From contig CAVVXS010000008.1 in the NCBI GenBank assembly GCA_963752225.1, forward strand, positions 153,492 through 217,491: a stretch of 64,000 bases of DNA. Direction: 5' to 3'. Positions 34,356 through 43,975 of this stretch are shown here, one piece after another. Numbering within the stretch: position 1 is the first letter of the stretch; each line of letters starts with the position of its first letter. The DNA is from JBBROS01 sp963752225 (GTDB lineage: Bacteria > Pseudomonadota > Alphaproteobacteria > Acetobacterales > Acetobacteraceae). The notes beneath the pieces were generated by a model. It saw nothing but the letters and a program-made list of their open reading frames with translations. It made no database searches and was not told where the DNA came from. The position numbers were made by a program, and so were the translations under genes.

Positions 34356-34864
34356 AATACGGTGCCAAGCGTGGCCCGTGGATAGCGCTGCTGAAGGTAG
34401 GGCCACTGCACGATGTAGGTCGTTGCAAGGCGAAAGAAATACACGGCGCGTCCGGTCGTCGAGAGTTTGTCGACGCGGGTGATGGTCTCGATATAGATCG
34501 CTCTGCGACGCTTGAGCCGTGCCGCCATCAGCATGGGCAGCGCGTAGCTGGCGCCGACAACGACCACGCTTGTGATCGACCGTTGGCGGAGCACGCCCAT
34601 CGTTATTGCAAACGCCGCCGCGAACGCTTTGGCACTCTTCAACAACGACGCATCAGTAATGGTGGAGAATGACGGGATGGGCAGCATTGCGCCGTCCGGG
34701 ATGCCATCCTCCCCGGCTACGCCGCCGAACTCTGTCGCGAGAAAGGCGAACCGCTCGCGGGGACCAATCTGCTCCAGCAGCCGCGTAGTCTCAAACAGGA
34801 AGCCGCCGCCGCACAGCAGTGTCAAAGCGGTAGGCGCTTGATCATCGCCGGCGCGGATCATCAT
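34352..34864 (-). CDS. PssD/Alg14-like membrane-anchored glycosyltransferase subunit
   Basis: 170 aa. It begins with TALTLLCGGGFLFETTRLLEQI and has VVVVGASYALPMLMAARL followed by RRAIYIETITRVDKLSTTGR, the Alg14/PssD pattern; this subunit binds the acceptor and recruits the catalytic partner to the membrane. ATG at 34864 (or 34861) is used. It is coupled to the pssE-like gene, and the pair runs opposite to the O-antigen ligase gene in the same polysaccharide region. Confidence 0.75.
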   Translation of the reverse strand: MMIRAGDDQAPTALTLLCGGGFLFETTRLLEQIGPRERFAFLATEFGGVAGEDGIPDGAMLPIPSFSTITDASLLKSAKAFAAAFAITMGVLRQRSITSVVVVGASYALPMLMAARLKRRRAIYIETITRVDKLSTTGRAVYFFRLATTYIVQWPYLQQRYPRATLGTVL

Positions 34865-35027
34865 GGCGCCCGCAGTAGACGCGCGGTCGGTGCGGGCCAA
34901 GTAAGGTTTAGTCGCTATTTGTCAGCCTCGCGGTCAGCCGCTCAAGCCGGTGTCGGCGGCCTGAGTCCTTGAGGGTTGCGCCCCGCGCACGTAGTAAGGC
35001 GCTCCGGCTTTCCCCGAGGTGCACTCC

Positions 35028-35978
35028 ATGTCCACGCGCAGCGTCGCAACCGTGTTCGGCGGCAGCGGATTTATCGGCCGCTACGTCGTCAAGCGCTTGG
35101 CTGCCGCCGGGCACGTGGTTCGGGTGGCCGGGCGTGATACGGAGCGGGCCAAGGACTTGATGGTCACCGGGCGGGTCGGGCAGGTGGTGCCGCTCTACGT
35201 CTCGCTCGGCAACGAGGCGACGGTGCATCGGGCGGTCGAGGGCGCCGATGTGGTGGTCAACCTGGTCGGCATCCTGTCCGAGCGCCGGGCGGGCGACTTC
35301 AGGCGGCTGCAGGCCGAGGGAGCGGGCCGGGTCGCGGCGGCGGCGGCGGCGGCGGGGGTGCGGCGGATGGTGCAGATGTCGGCGATCGGCGCCGACGCCG
35401 GCAGCCCGAGCGTGTACGCGCAAACCAAGGCGGCGGGCGAGGCGGCGGTGCGGGCGGCGCTGCCGGGCGCCACCATCCTGCGGCCGTCGGTGGTGTTCGG
35501 CACCGAGGACCAATTCTTCAACCGGTTCGGCGCCATGGCGATGACCCTGCCGGTCATGCCGGTGATCTGCGGCGCCTCGCGGTTTCAGCCGGTTTATGTC
35601 GGCGACGTCGCCGATGCGGTGCTGGCGGGGCTCGGCCGGGACGACGCGATCGGCCGCACCTACGAGCTGGGCGGACCGCGGATCTACACCTTCCGCGAGC
35701 TGCTGACCTACATCCTGCACGAGACCCGGCGGCACCGCCCGCTTTGGACCGTGCCGGACGGGGTGGCGCGGCTGCAGGCGCGGCTGGGGGAGCTGGTGCC
35801 GGGCAAGCCGTTCACCCGCGACCAGTTGCTGCTGCTCGGCCGTGACAACGTCGCCGACCCGTCCATGCCGGGCTTGCCGGAGCTTGGCATCACGCCGACG
35901 CCGGTGGAATTGGTCGTGCCGGGCTACCTGGACCGCTACCGGGCCGGTGGCGGCAAACGGGAGGAGATCCCGGCCTGA
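35028..35978 (+). CDS. NAD(P)-binding protein, NDUFA9-like (complex I-associated)
   Basis: 316 aa atypical SDR. The NAD(P) motif VFGGSGFIGRYVVKRLAAAGH is at about 9-29; VVNLVGILSERRAGDF and QMSAIGADAGSPSVYAQTKAAGEAAVR carry the SDR active-site region with YAQTK. The C-terminal VPGYLDRYRAGG matches the complex I NDUFA9 family found in alphaproteobacteria. The ATG at 35028 has GAGG 9 bp upstream. Confidence 0.8.
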   Translation: MSTRSVATVFGGSGFIGRYVVKRLAAAGHVVRVAGRDTERAKDLMVTGRVGQVVPLYVSLGNEATVHRAVEGADVVVNLVGILSERRAGDFRRLQAEGAGRVAAAAAAAGVRRMVQMSAIGADAGSPSVYAQTKAAGEAAVRAALPGATILRPSVVFGTEDQFFNRFGAMAMTLPVMPVICGASRFQPVYVGDVADAVLAGLGRDDAIGRTYELGGPRIYTFRELLTYILHETRRHRPLWTVPDGVARLQARLGELVPGKPFTRDQLLLLGRDNVADPSMPGLPELGITPTPVELVVPGYLDRYRAGGGKREEIPA

Positions 35979-36082
35979 GCGGTTCCGCTCGCCCGCGCTC
36001 CAGGGAAAGCGGCCGTCGCACGTCGCCGAGTGGCTGGGGGAACGGCGGCATCCCCGAGCCGATCGGCCCGGGGCAGCAGCCG

Positions 36083-36781
36083 CTAGACGCGGCGGCGGCG
36101 GCGGGCCAGGCCCAGGCCGGCCACGCCGGCACCAAGGAGGACGATCGTCGCCGGCTCAGGAACGGCGGTATAGGTCAGGTCCACAAACGCGAACCGATTG
36201 TCGTCGGACGACTTGCCGTTGTTGGGCGGGCCGAACGTCAGTTTCGTGAAGCCGATGTCGAGGCCGGAGACGCGATACTCATTGGGCGAGACGTTCGACA
36301 GGCGGTCCACCTGCGCACCGGCAACGACAGAACCTGAGGTCTCCGTCAGAACGGGACCGCTCGCGCCGACCTTAAGCCGAAGCTTGGCTCGCACCACACC
36401 GCTAGCGTCGATGGCCGCAACCTCGTTGGATGTGTCGGCGCTGCCTACCGTTTGGGCGAACACAAGTGTGAAGCCGTTGAGGATGTGAGCCGTTGCGGCG
36501 AGGACGTCGATGAACTCGTTGGCATCAATGGTGCCGCCCGAGCTTCCCGCGCCAACGCCGACCCCGATTTTCACGTGGTTTGCCGACGACGTGAACGCCT
36601 CAAAGGCACCGTCCGAAGCCTTGCTCCCGTTCCCAGAGTTCGCCGTTACGACCAGCTCGCCGACTTGGATGGAGTGATTGCCGACTTTCAAGTCGTTGTA
36701 GTCGAGGACGGTCGCCTTGGCGGGGCTGACGCCGGCGAGCGCCAGCGCGGCACCTAAAGCGGCAATGGGGAAACGTGACAT
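36083..36781 (-). CDS. PEP-CTERM sorting-domain exported protein
   Basis: 232 aa. A signal peptide (about 1-24, ending AKA) leads a serine/glycine-rich mature domain with no known fold, then the C-terminal PEP-CTERM tag: VPEPATIVLLGAGVAGLGLARRRRRV, that is, VPEP, a hydrophobic helix and a basic end. An exosortase (EpsH-type) would process this tag; none is visible here. Such proteins are usually secreted into an exopolysaccharide matrix. Start is ATG 36781 with GAGGG upstream. Confidence 0.9.
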   Translation of the reverse strand: MSRFPIAALGAALALAGVSPAKATVLDYNDLKVGNHSIQVGELVVTANSGNGSKASDGAFEAFTSSANHVKIGVGVGAGSSGGTIDANEFIDVLAATAHILNGFTLVFAQTVGSADTSNEVAAIDASGVVRAKLRLKVGASGPVLTETSGSVVAGAQVDRLSNVSPNEYRVSGLDIGFTKLTFGPPNNGKSSDDNRFAFVDLTYTAVPEPATIVLLGAGVAGLGLARRRRRV

Positions 36782-36808
36782 CGGCAACCCTCGTGCTGGC
36801 TGCGCGAT

Positions 36809-36837
36809 GAAATAATGATCTTGGAACGATCAGGCAA
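36809..36837 (-). promoter_or_regulatory. Candidate promoter with an operator palindrome in its spacer
   Basis: On the minus strand, TTGCCT (36837-36832) and TATTTC (36814-36809) are 17 bp apart, 28 bp upstream of the PEP-CTERM start at 36781. The spacer region holds the palindrome TGATC-N7-GATCA at 36816-36832. A repressor bound there would block polymerase. This is inferred from sequence alone. Confidence 0.35.
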
Positions 36838-36887
36838 GGACTATTAACGACGGAATGACGGAGCTGGAGGCCGGTCGGGCGGTCGGG

Positions 36888-37610
36888 TCAAGCAGGCCGG
36901 CGGCGCCGCCAACAGGCCCAGCTGAACAGGCCCACGCCGAACCCGGCCAGCGAGCCGGGTTCCGGCACCATGACCGCCTCGCTCGCGAAGAGCACGGTGT
37001 CATACGATAGGCCCATCAGCGAGAAGTCGCCGTCCGCCGCCATGCCGCCGCCGTTGCCGGGACGGAACACGAGGTCGGTGAAGGCGACATCGAGGCCGGA
37101 CACCGCGAACGCGCCGCCGCCATCGCCGATCCCGGGCGAGATCGTGGTGACGACGCCGCCCGGCGCACCGGTCAAGTCGGCGCCGCCGCCCTGGTTGGCG
37201 GTCAAGCCAAAGGTCGCCACGCGGGTTCCGCCCAAGACCACGTCCACCATCGCCATCTCATTCAACACGTCACCTTGCGCGCCGGCGGCGAACAGGTAGG
37301 CGAGCGAGAACCCGTTCAGGCGCTGCGGCGAGGTTGCGTGGAGCGTGATCGACTCCCCGGAGTCGATCTCGCCCGCGACCATCGAGCCAGGCCCGGACAC
37401 CCCGATGCCCGACACGCCAAGCGTTGTCTTGCGGTCGAGCACGCCGCCCGACGGCCCCGCGGTCAATGTGAACAGCCCCGCGGACGCACTTGGCGCGCCG
37501 GTGGTGAGCGCGGCTGCGTCCAAGACGCCAGCAGCGGCGTGGCGCGGGGTCACGATCGCCGCGCCGGCACCAAGCAGGAGGATCGAAACCGCGACAGGTC
37601 GGACAATCAT
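36888..37610 (-). CDS. Second PEP-CTERM-like exported protein
   Basis: 240 aa. It has a signal peptide (about 1-27, ending AAAG), a Gly/Ala/Ser-rich mature part, and a tail beginning VPEPGSLAGFGVGLFSWACW and ending in RRRRPA, the PEP-CTERM pattern. The mature domains of the two proteins share segment patterns (SGLDVAFTDLVFRPGN here, SGLDIGFTKLTFGPPN in the first), so they are likely paralogues. They are oriented in tandem with a 106-bp gap. Confidence 0.85.
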   Translation of the reverse strand: MIVRPVAVSILLLGAGAAIVTPRHAAAGVLDAAALTTGAPSASAGLFTLTAGPSGGVLDRKTTLGVSGIGVSGPGSMVAGEIDSGESITLHATSPQRLNGFSLAYLFAAGAQGDVLNEMAMVDVVLGGTRVATFGLTANQGGGADLTGAPGGVVTTISPGIGDGGGAFAVSGLDVAFTDLVFRPGNGGGMAADGDFSLMGLSYDTVLFASEAVMVPEPGSLAGFGVGLFSWACWRRRRPA

Positions 37611-37947
37611 GGCTTGATCTCGGGGTGCTGGAACGGTCTTGTCGGCACGGCGCGACGCGCGATCTAAGCGTGGCCGGCAAAGCTGGTGGTGGGGAAAGTC
37701 AAGGCCTGTCCATTTCTGTCACGGAATGTGGCCAATTAGACGCGTCTCGGACAAGGCGCCGCTGTGGTTCAGACCGGAACGGACCTAAATATCGCTCGTC
37801 GGCTTCGGCGGCTCCTGGTCCTCGGCGAAATTTGCCTAAATCATGGCAGGAATGCTACCCTAACTGCAATATTGTGCTTCACGGCCCGCAGCTTGGCACC
37901 TTATGAACAGCAAGCCGGCTGCGTCCGGCATTCGATGGAGATGACCG
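37611..37947. other. Divergent intergenic region before gltD
   Basis: This 337-bp stretch separates the PEP-CTERM gene (minus) from gltD (plus) and must hold promoters for both. It is relatively AT-rich near 37780-37900 and includes the palindrome CAATATTG. I could not place a convincing sigma54 or sigma70 promoter, and I see no gene. Confidence 0.4.
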
Positions 37948-39378
37948 ATGGCCGATCGCATGCTGCAGTTCGTCCGCACGCCGCAGCAGCAGCCGGAGAA
38001 GCGCCCGGTCGCGGCCCGGCGCGAGGACTTCGCGGAGATCTACGCCGATTTCGATCCGGCTGTTGCGGGCAAGCAGTCCAGCCGATGCAGCCAATGCGGC
38101 ATTCCGTTCTGCCAGGTGCACTGCCCGCTCGGGAACAACATCCCCGACTGGCTGAAGCTGACGGCGGAGAACCGGCTCGAAGAGGCGTACGAGGTCAGCG
38201 CGGCCACCAACACCTTTCCGGAGGTGTGCGGCCGGATCTGTCCGCAGGATCGGCTGTGCGAAGGCAATTGCGTGATCGAGAAAGGCTTCGAAAGCGTCAC
38301 CATCGGCGCGGTCGAGCGCTTCATCACCGACTTCGCCTGGGAACAGGGCTGGGTGAAGCCGCCGCGGCCCAAGCAGGAGCGGCCGCAATCGGTGGGGATC
38401 ATCGGCGCCGGGCCGGGCGGTCTGGCGGCGGCGGAGCGGCTGCGGGTGCAGGGCTATCAGGTGCATGTCTACGACCGCTACGACAGGGTCGGCGGGCTGA
38501 TGATCTACGGCATCCCCGGTTTCAAGCTCGAGAAAGAGGTCGTGCTGCGGCGCTGGAAGCTGTTCGAGGAGGGCGGCATCATCTTCCACCTCGGCGTCGA
38601 GCTCGGCCACGACCTGTCGTTTGCCGAGTTGCGGGCCCGGCATGACGCCGTGCTGATCGCGACCGGCGTGTATAAGGCGCGCGACATCGGCGGACCGGGC
38701 GCCGGGCTGGCGGGCATCGTGCCGGCGATGGATTTCCTGACCGCCAGCAACCGTAAGGGCCTCGGCGACGAGGTCCCGGAGTTCGACAGCGGCGCGCTGA
38801 ACGCCGACGGCAAGCGCGTCGTGGTGATCGGCGGCGGCGACACGGCGATGGATTGCGTGCGCACCGCGGTGCGGCAGGGCGCGGCGAGCGTGAAATGCCT
38901 GTATCGGCGCGACAAGGCGAACATGCCGGGCTCGATGCGCGAGGTGAAGAACGCCGAGGAGGAAGGGATCGAGTTTGTCTGGCTCAGCGCTCCCGAGGCG
39001 TTTTTGGGCGACGACCACGTGACCGGCGTGCGGGTGCAGCAGATGCGGCTTGGCATGCCGGACGCGACCGGGCGGCAATCGATCCAGCCCAGCGACCAGC
39101 GCAGCACGATCGAGGCGGACCTGGTGATCAAGGCGCTTGGCTTCGACCCGGACGAGCTGCCGCGCTTGTGGGATCAGCCCGGCCTCGAGGTCAGTCGCTG
39201 GGGCACGCTGAAGACCGACCACCGCACGGCGATGACCTCGCTGCCGGGCGTTTTCGCAGCCGGCGACATCGTCCGCGGCGCAAGCCTGGTGGTGTGGGCG
39301 ATCCGCGATGGCCGCGACGCCGCCGCGGCGATGCACACTTATATGCAGCAACACGCGATGGCAGCGGCGGCGGAGTGA
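37948..39378 (+). CDS. gltD: Glutamate synthase small (beta) subunit
   Basis: 476 aa. The N-terminal Fe-S cysteines are in RCSQCGIPFCQVHCPLGNN (about 46-64) and CGRICPQDRLCEGNC (about 92-106). FAD binding is IIGAGPGGLAAAERL (about 151-165), and NADPH binding VVIGGGDTAMDCVRTA (about 291-306). GltD passes electrons from NADPH to GltB for glutamate formation from glutamine and 2-oxoglutarate. gltD precedes gltB here with a 5-bp gap. Confidence 0.95.
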   Translation: MADRMLQFVRTPQQQPEKRPVAARREDFAEIYADFDPAVAGKQSSRCSQCGIPFCQVHCPLGNNIPDWLKLTAENRLEEAYEVSAATNTFPEVCGRICPQDRLCEGNCVIEKGFESVTIGAVERFITDFAWEQGWVKPPRPKQERPQSVGIIGAGPGGLAAAERLRVQGYQVHVYDRYDRVGGLMIYGIPGFKLEKEVVLRRWKLFEEGGIIFHLGVELGHDLSFAELRARHDAVLIATGVYKARDIGGPGAGLAGIVPAMDFLTASNRKGLGDEVPEFDSGALNADGKRVVVIGGGDTAMDCVRTAVRQGAASVKCLYRRDKANMPGSMREVKNAEEEGIEFVWLSAPEAFLGDDHVTGVRVQQMRLGMPDATGRQSIQPSDQRSTIEADLVIKALGFDPDELPRLWDQPGLEVSRWGTLKTDHRTAMTSLPGVFAAGDIVRGASLVVWAIRDGRDAAAAMHTYMQQHAMAAAAE

Positions 39379-39383
39379 ACGGC

Positions 39384-42300
39384 ATGGATTTCGTCTCGGA
39401 TTGGAACGCCAACGTCGCCCGCCTCGCGGGCACCTACGACCCGAGCCAGGAACACGACGCGTGCGGCGTCGGCGTGGTGGCGGCGCTCGACGGTAAGGCC
39501 CGGCGCGACGTGGTGCAGGCCGGCATCGACGCGCTGAAGGCGGTATGGCACCGCGGCGCCGTCGACGCCGACGGCAAGACCGGGGACGGCGCCGGCATCC
39601 ACATCGAGATCCCGCAGGATTTCTACCGCGCCCATATCAGCCGCAGCGGCCATGAGCCCGGCGACGACCCGATCGCGGTCGGCATGGTGTTCCTGCCGAA
39701 AACCGACCTCAGCGCCCAGGAACGGTGCCGCACCATCGTCGAGACCGAGATCCTGGCGTTCGGCTATGGTATTTACGGCTGGCGCCAGGTGCCGATCGAC
39801 GTCGCCTGCATCGGCGAGAAGGCCAACGCGACCCGGCCCGAGATCGAGCAGATCATGATCCGCGGGCGCGGCGGCGATTCAGCGACCTTCGAGCGCGACC
39901 TGTATGTCATCCGGCGGCGCATCGAGAAACAAGCGATCGCGGCGCAGGTGAACGAGCTCTACATCTGCTCGCTGTCCTGCCGCAGCATCATCTACAAGGG
40001 CATGTTCCTGGCCGAAAGCCTGACGGTGTTCTACCCGGACCTGCTCGACCCCCGCTTCATCAGCCGGTTCGCGATCTACCATCAGCGCTATTCCACCAAC
40101 ACCTTTCCGACCTGGCGTTTGGCGCAGCCGTTCCGCATGCTCGCCCATAACGGCGAAATCAACACCATCAGTGGCAACATCAACTGGATGAAGAGCCACG
40201 AGACCCGGCTCGAGGCCGGCGAACTCGGCGAGTATGTGGACGACGTGAAGCCGGTGGTGCAGGTCGGCGGCTCCGACACCGCGACGCTCGACGGCGTGTT
40301 CGAGCTGCTGGTCCGCGCCGGGCGCGACGCGCCGATGGCCAAGGCGCTGATGATCCCGGCGAGCGTCGGGCAGGACGCGACGATGCCGGAAGCGCATCGG
40401 GACATGTTCCATTACTGCAACGCCGTCATGGAGCCGTGGGACGGGCCGGCTGCGGTGGCGGCGACCGACGGGCGCTGGGCGATTGCCGGGCTTGACCGCA
40501 ATGGGCTGCGGCCGCTGCGCTACACGGTCACCGACAGCAACCTGCTGGTGGTCGGCTCCGAAGCCGGCATGGTGAAGTTCACCGAGAGCGAGGTGGTCGC
40601 CAAGGGCCGGGTCGGGCCGGGTCAGACGGTCGCGGTCGACCTCGACACGGGCACGTTCTACCCCGACGAGGCGCTGAAGGACTTGCTGGCGGCACGGCAG
40701 CCGTTCGGCGAATGGACCAAGCGGATCACCAGGATCGACAAGCTGCTCAAGACAGACGCGCCGGAACCGGTGCGCTACGAGCCGGAGGAGCTGCGCCGCC
40801 GGCAACTCGCGGTGGGGCTGTCGCTCGAGGACCTCGAGATGATCCTGCACCCCATGGTGGAGGACAGCGCCGAGGCGGTCGGCAGCATGGGCGACGACAC
40901 GCCGGTGGCGGTACTGAGCGAAAAGTACCGGGGCCTGCACCACTACTTCCGCCAGGCCTTCGCGCAGGTGACGAACCCGCCGATCGACAGCCTGCGCGAG
41001 ACCCGGGTGATGACTTTGCGCACCCGGCTCGGCAACCTCGGCAACGTGCTCGATGAGGACGGCAGCCAGTGTGACCTGCTGCAGCTCGACAGCCCGGTGC
41101 TGTCGAATGCCGAGTTCGCCGCACTGGAAGCCTCGCTCGGGTCGGCGTCGTGCCACATCGACTGCACCTTCCCGGTCAGCGAAGGCGAGGCCGGGCTGCG
41201 CGCGGGGATCGAGCGGATCCGGCGGGCGGCGGAGGAGGGCGTGCGGGCCGGCTGCGCGCACGTGATCCTGACCGACGAGAACCAGGGCTCGGACCGCGCG
41301 CCGATCCCGATGATCCTGGCGACCGGCGCCGTGCACACGCATCTGGTGCGGCAATCGCTGCGCACCTTCACCAGCCTCAACGTGCGCTGCGCCGAGTGCA
41401 TGGACACGCATTACTTCGCGGTGCTGATCGGCGTGGGCGCCACCACGGTCAACGCCTACCTGGCGCAGGAAGGGATCGCCGACCGGCACCGGCGCGGCCT
41501 GTTCGGCTCCATCAGCTTGAAGGAGGCGGTCAAGCACTACCACAAGGCGGTCGACAAGGGCTTGCTGAAGGTGATGTCCAAGATCGGCATCTCGGTCATC
41601 AGCTCCTACCGCGGCGGGTACAATTTCGAGGCGATCGGGCTCTCCCGCGCGCTGGTGGCCGAGTTCTTCCCGGGCATGCAGTCGCGCATCAGCGGCATCG
41701 GCTTGTCCGGCATCGCCCGCAAGGTGCTGGGCCTGCATGCGGCGGCGTGGGACGGCGAGGCCGGCGCGCTGCCGGTCGGCGGCATCTACAAGCTGCGCCG
41801 CCGTGGCGAGGTGCACGCCTTCGAGGGCAGCCTGATCCACACGCTGCAGACCGCGGTCGCAACCGACAGCTACGAAACCTATCGCCGCTATGCGGACGGG
41901 GTGCGGCGGCAGAAGGCGGTCGCCTTGCGCGACCTGCTGGATTTCCGCACCGACGGCGCCGCGCCGATCCCGGTCGACGAGGTCGAAAGCATCACCGAGA
42001 TCCGCAAGCGGCTGGTCGCGCCCGGCATCTCGCTCGGCGCGCTCAGCCCCGAGGCGCACGAGACGCTGTCGATCGCGATGAACCGGATCGGCGCCCGCAG
42101 CGACAGCGGCGAAGGTGGCGAGGACCCGGCGCGGGCCAAGCCGCGCTCGAACGGCGACAACGCCAGCAGTGCGATCAAGCAGATCGCCAGCGGCCGGTTC
42201 GGCGTCACGGCCGAGTATCTCAACGCCTGCCGTGAGATCGAAATCAAGGTGGCCCAGGGCGCCAAGCCCGGCGAGGGCGGACAACTGCCGGGCTTCAAGG

Positions 42301-43892
42301 TGACCGGGCTGATCGCCAAGCTCCGGCACTCGACGCCGGGGGTGACGCTGATCAGCCCGCCGCCGCACCACGACATCTACTCGATCGAGGACTTGGCGCA
42401 GCTCATCTACGACCTGAAGCAGATCAATCCGGACGCGACGGTGTGCGTGAAGCTCGTCAGCCGCAGCGGCATCGGCACGATCGCCGCCGGCGTCGCAAAG
42501 GCGAAGGCCGACGCGATCCTGATCAGCGGCCATAGCGGCGGGACGGGCGCGTCGCCGCAAACATCGGTCAAGTATGCCGGCCTGCCCTGGGAGATGGGGC
42601 TGTCCGAGGCGCACCAGGTGCTGATGCTCAACCGGCTGCGGCACCGGGTGAAGCTGCGCACCGACGGCGGCATCAAGACCGGGCGCGACGTTGTCATCGC
42701 CGCCATGCTGGGCGCCGAGGAGTTCGGCATCGGCACCGCGAGCCTGGTGGCGATGGGCTGCATCATGGTGCGGCAGTGCCACAGCAACACCTGCCCGGTC
42801 GGCGTCTGCAGCCAGGACGAGGAGCTGCGGAAGCGCTTCGAGGGCACGCCGGAGAAGGTCATCAGCCTGTTCAGCTTCATCGCCGAGGATGTGCGCAACA
42901 TCCTCGCCTCGTTGGGGCAGCGGCGGCTGGTGGACGTGATCGGCCGCACCGACCTGCTGCATCAAGTCAGCCGCGGCTCCGACCTGCTCGACGACCTCGA
43001 CCTCAACCCGTTGCTGGCGCAGGCCGATCCGGGCGGGCATGCACGCTATTGCACGCTGGAAGGCCGCAACGAGGTGCCGGAAACGCTGGACGCGCAGATG
43101 ATCCAGGACGCGGCGCCGTTGTTCGAGCGCGGCGAGAAGATGCAGCTGCAATACACCGTGCGGAACACCCATCGGGCGATCGGCACCAAGCTGTCGTCGC
43201 GCATCACCCGGATCCATGGGATGACCGGGTTGGCGCCGGGCCATCTGACGGTGCGGCTGCGCGGCTCGGCCGGGCAGTCGCTGGGTGCCTTCGCAGTGCA
43301 GGGCTTGAAGCTCGAGGTGCTGGGCGACGCCAACGACTATGTCGGCAAGGGGCTGTCCGGGGCTACGATCGTCGTGCGGCTGGCGCCGTCCTCGACGCTG
43401 GTGAGCAATGAGAACACGATCATCGGCAACACCTGCCTGTATGGCGCGACGGCGGGCGAGCTGTTCGCGTCGGGCCAGGCGGGCGAGCGGTTCGCGGTGC
43501 GCAACAGCGGCGCCATCGCGGTGGTGGAGGGCTGCGGCAGCAATGGCTGCGAGTACATGACCGGGGGCACGGTCGTGGTGCTGGGGGCGGTGGGCGACAA
43601 TTTCGGCGCCGGCTTTACCGGCGGCCAGGCCTTCATCCACGACCCCGACGACCTGTTCGGCAAGCGCGTCAACCCCGAGACGGTGTTGTGGCAGCGGGTC
43701 GAGCACCCGCACTGGCAAGGCGTGCTGCAGGGTTTGGTGGAGCGGCATGCGGCGGAAACACAGAGCCGGTTCGCTGTAGCTATGCTGCACGACTGGTCGC
43801 GGACTTTGTCGCAGTTCTGGCAGGTGGTGCCGAAGGAGTATGCCAAGTATCTGCCGGTGCCCCTGAACGAGCCGGAGGCGCTGCGGGCTTGA
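39384..43892 (+). CDS. gltB: Glutamate synthase large (alpha) subunit
   Basis: 1502 aa, normal length. The glutaminase nucleophile is Cys27 in EHDACGVGV, which becomes the N-terminus after propeptide removal. Domains in order: class II glutamine amidotransferase (27-430), central domain, FMN-binding synthase barrel (about 800-1200) with SGHSGGTGASPQTSVKYAG, the [3Fe-4S] cysteines in RQCHSNTCPVGVC near 1130, and a C-terminal beta-helix (GXXGXXXG repeats, about 1250-1450). ATG at 39384 has GGAG 8 bp upstream. Confidence 0.96.
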   Translation: MDFVSDWNANVARLAGTYDPSQEHDACGVGVVAALDGKARRDVVQAGIDALKAVWHRGAVDADGKTGDGAGIHIEIPQDFYRAHISRSGHEPGDDPIAVGMVFLPKTDLSAQERCRTIVETEILAFGYGIYGWRQVPIDVACIGEKANATRPEIEQIMIRGRGGDSATFERDLYVIRRRIEKQAIAAQVNELYICSLSCRSIIYKGMFLAESLTVFYPDLLDPRFISRFAIYHQRYSTNTFPTWRLAQPFRMLAHNGEINTISGNINWMKSHETRLEAGELGEYVDDVKPVVQVGGSDTATLDGVFELLVRAGRDAPMAKALMIPASVGQDATMPEAHRDMFHYCNAVMEPWDGPAAVAATDGRWAIAGLDRNGLRPLRYTVTDSNLLVVGSEAGMVKFTESEVVAKGRVGPGQTVAVDLDTGTFYPDEALKDLLAARQPFGEWTKRITRIDKLLKTDAPEPVRYEPEELRRRQLAVGLSLEDLEMILHPMVEDSAEAVGSMGDDTPVAVLSEKYRGLHHYFRQAFAQVTNPPIDSLRETRVMTLRTRLGNLGNVLDEDGSQCDLLQLDSPVLSNAEFAALEASLGSASCHIDCTFPVSEGEAGLRAGIERIRRAAEEGVRAGCAHVILTDENQGSDRAPIPMILATGAVHTHLVRQSLRTFTSLNVRCAECMDTHYFAVLIGVGATTVNAYLAQEGIADRHRRGLFGSISLKEAVKHYHKAVDKGLLKVMSKIGISVISSYRGGYNFEAIGLSRALVAEFFPGMQSRISGIGLSGIARKVLGLHAAAWDGEAGALPVGGIYKLRRRGEVHAFEGSLIHTLQTAVATDSYETYRRYADGVRRQKAVALRDLLDFRTDGAAPIPVDEVESITEIRKRLVAPGISLGALSPEAHETLSIAMNRIGARSDSGEGGEDPARAKPRSNGDNASSAIKQIASGRFGVTAEYLNACREIEIKVAQGAKPGEGGQLPGFKVTGLIAKLRHSTPGVTLISPPPHHDIYSIEDLAQLIYDLKQINPDATVCVKLVSRSGIGTIAAGVAKAKADAILISGHSGGTGASPQTSVKYAGLPWEMGLSEAHQVLMLNRLRHRVKLRTDGGIKTGRDVVIAAMLGAEEFGIGTASLVAMGCIMVRQCHSNTCPVGVCSQDEELRKRFEGTPEKVISLFSFIAEDVRNILASLGQRRLVDVIGRTDLLHQVSRGSDLLDDLDLNPLLAQADPGGHARYCTLEGRNEVPETLDAQMIQDAAPLFERGEKMQLQYTVRNTHRAIGTKLSSRITRIHGMTGLAPGHLTVRLRGSAGQSLGAFAVQGLKLEVLGDANDYVGKGLSGATIVVRLAPSSTLVSNENTIIGNTCLYGATAGELFASGQAGERFAVRNSGAIAVVEGCGSNGCEYMTGGTVVVLGAVGDNFGAGFTGGQAFIHDPDDLFGKRVNPETVLWQRVEHPHWQGVLQGLVERHAAETQSRFAVAMLHDWSRTLSQFWQVVPKEYAKYLPVPLNEPEALRA

Positions 43893-43975
43893 GCCGCCCG
43901 GGTTCGGCGCCGCTAGGCCGGCGCCGGCGCCGGCGCCTTGCCTCGCTCGCGGTCGCCGGGCCATAAGCGACCGAG

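Noticed and set aside
39879..43964. A minus-strand open frame of over 1300 codons opposite gltB
   Set aside because: It is antisense to a complete, motif-rich gltB; its translation is Arg/Ala/Gln-rich with no domain. Long antisense frames are expected in high-GC DNA.
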